From contig NZ_PKQK01000010.1 of NCBI RefSeq assembly GCF_002968835.1, forward strand, positions 1-64,000: a stretch of 64,000 nucleotides of DNA, read 5' to 3'. The notes beneath the pieces were generated by a model, which saw only the letters and a list, made by a program, of their open reading frames with translations, was not told the DNA's origin and did no database searches. The position numbers and the translations under genes are program-made. Below are positions 63,860 through 64,000 of this stretch, piece by piece (the first letter of the stretch is position 1; each line of letters opens with the position of its first letter). The DNA comes from Paenibacillus sp. PCH8 (GTDB lineage: Bacteria > Bacillota > Bacilli > Paenibacillales > Paenibacillaceae).

Positions 63860-64000
63860 ATGAGCAATGTAACCGTAGCTGTGAACACACCGGCACTTCT
63901 GGGAGAAGGACCAAGCTGGGATGCAGAGAACAACCGTTTATTATGGGTGGATATTGAAAACTTCAAGGTACATGTATATGATCCGGCCACAGGTCAGGAT
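63860..64000 (+). CDS. SMP-30/gluconolactonase family protein (cut by window end)
   Basis: The first 47 residues read as an SMP-30/gluconolactonase/LRE-like beta-propeller: NTPALLGEGPSWDAENNRL includes the glutamate that binds the metal, followed by LLWVDIENFKVHVYDP. Enzymes of this family open sugar lactones. It follows the SGNH gene by 15 bases and has AAGGA upstream of ATG, so the three genes are probably one operon. The rest lies beyond the window. Confidence 0.8.
   Translation, partial: MSNVTVAVNTPALLGEGPSWDAENNRLLWVDIENFKVHVYDPATGQD

Overview
The window reads as chromosomal DNA of a spore-forming, plant-polysaccharide-using member of the Bacillales, most likely Paenibacillus. The signs are strong AGGAGG-type ribosome binding sites, a germinant-receptor operon, LplB/YtcP-type sugar permeases beside a large lipoprotein binding protein and a YesN-type regulator, many AraC regulators paired with glycosidases, CcpA-type (cre) sites, and dense intrinsic terminators. 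I see no rRNA, tRNA, CRISPR array, insertion sequence, prophage or replication origin.

Layout. 1-8.4 kb: galactan/galacto-oligosaccharide uptake and breakdown (YesN-type regulator cut by the window edge, lipoprotein binding protein, two permeases, GH53 galactanase without a signal peptide, GH42 beta-galactosidase). 8.5-17.5 kb: housekeeping genes (malic enzyme, HD hydrolase, aromatic-acid-exporter-like membrane protein, FMN-type split barrel protein, HelD, adenine deaminase). 17.9-22.4 kb: a secreted lipoprotein, then an AraC regulator divergent from alpha-xylosidase YicI. 22.4-26.7 kb: an APH-type kinase and two convergent MFS exporters, one controlled by a MarR repressor with a clear operator. 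27-31.4 kb: a fucose-mutarotase-like gene facing a germinant receptor operon in order A-C-D-B, whose B gene carries a one-base frameshift. 31.7-38 kb: a TraX-like membrane protein and a chemoreceptor followed by a stand-alone adenylation-thiolation-reductase NRPS. 38.4-50 kb: rpiA, two MarR genes, an unusual hybrid kinase without a phospho-accepting DHp domain, hydrolases, kinases, a GNAT and a MarR-MMPL exporter pair. 50-52.7 kb: a TetM-like ribosomal protection protein with a TPR protein. 52.9-57 kb: AraC regulator plus tagaturonate reductase and altronate dehydratase. 57-58.7 kb: WYL regulator with an AlkZ-related protein. 59-64 kb: a second GH42, its divergent AraC regulator, and an esterase/SGNH hydrolase/SMP-30 cluster cut by the window end.

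Together the carbohydrate genes fit use of pectin and hemicellulose: galactan side chains (GH53, two GH42), xyloglucan (GH31), galacturonate-derived acids (uxaB, uxaA), and deacetylation (esterase, SGNH). Candidate cre sites near yicI, uxaB, fucU and the 17.9 kb lipoprotein gene suggest shared catabolite control. The least ordinary items are the A-T-R NRPS with only half a condensation domain in line with a chemoreceptor, the DHp-less hybrid kinase, the D-subunit-containing germinant receptor operon, and several good palindromic operators. Three open frames (gerB-like, the acetyl-esterase, and a small ORF before the kinase) are each disrupted by a single-base indel; whether these are mutations or sequencing errors cannot be told from the sequence alone.
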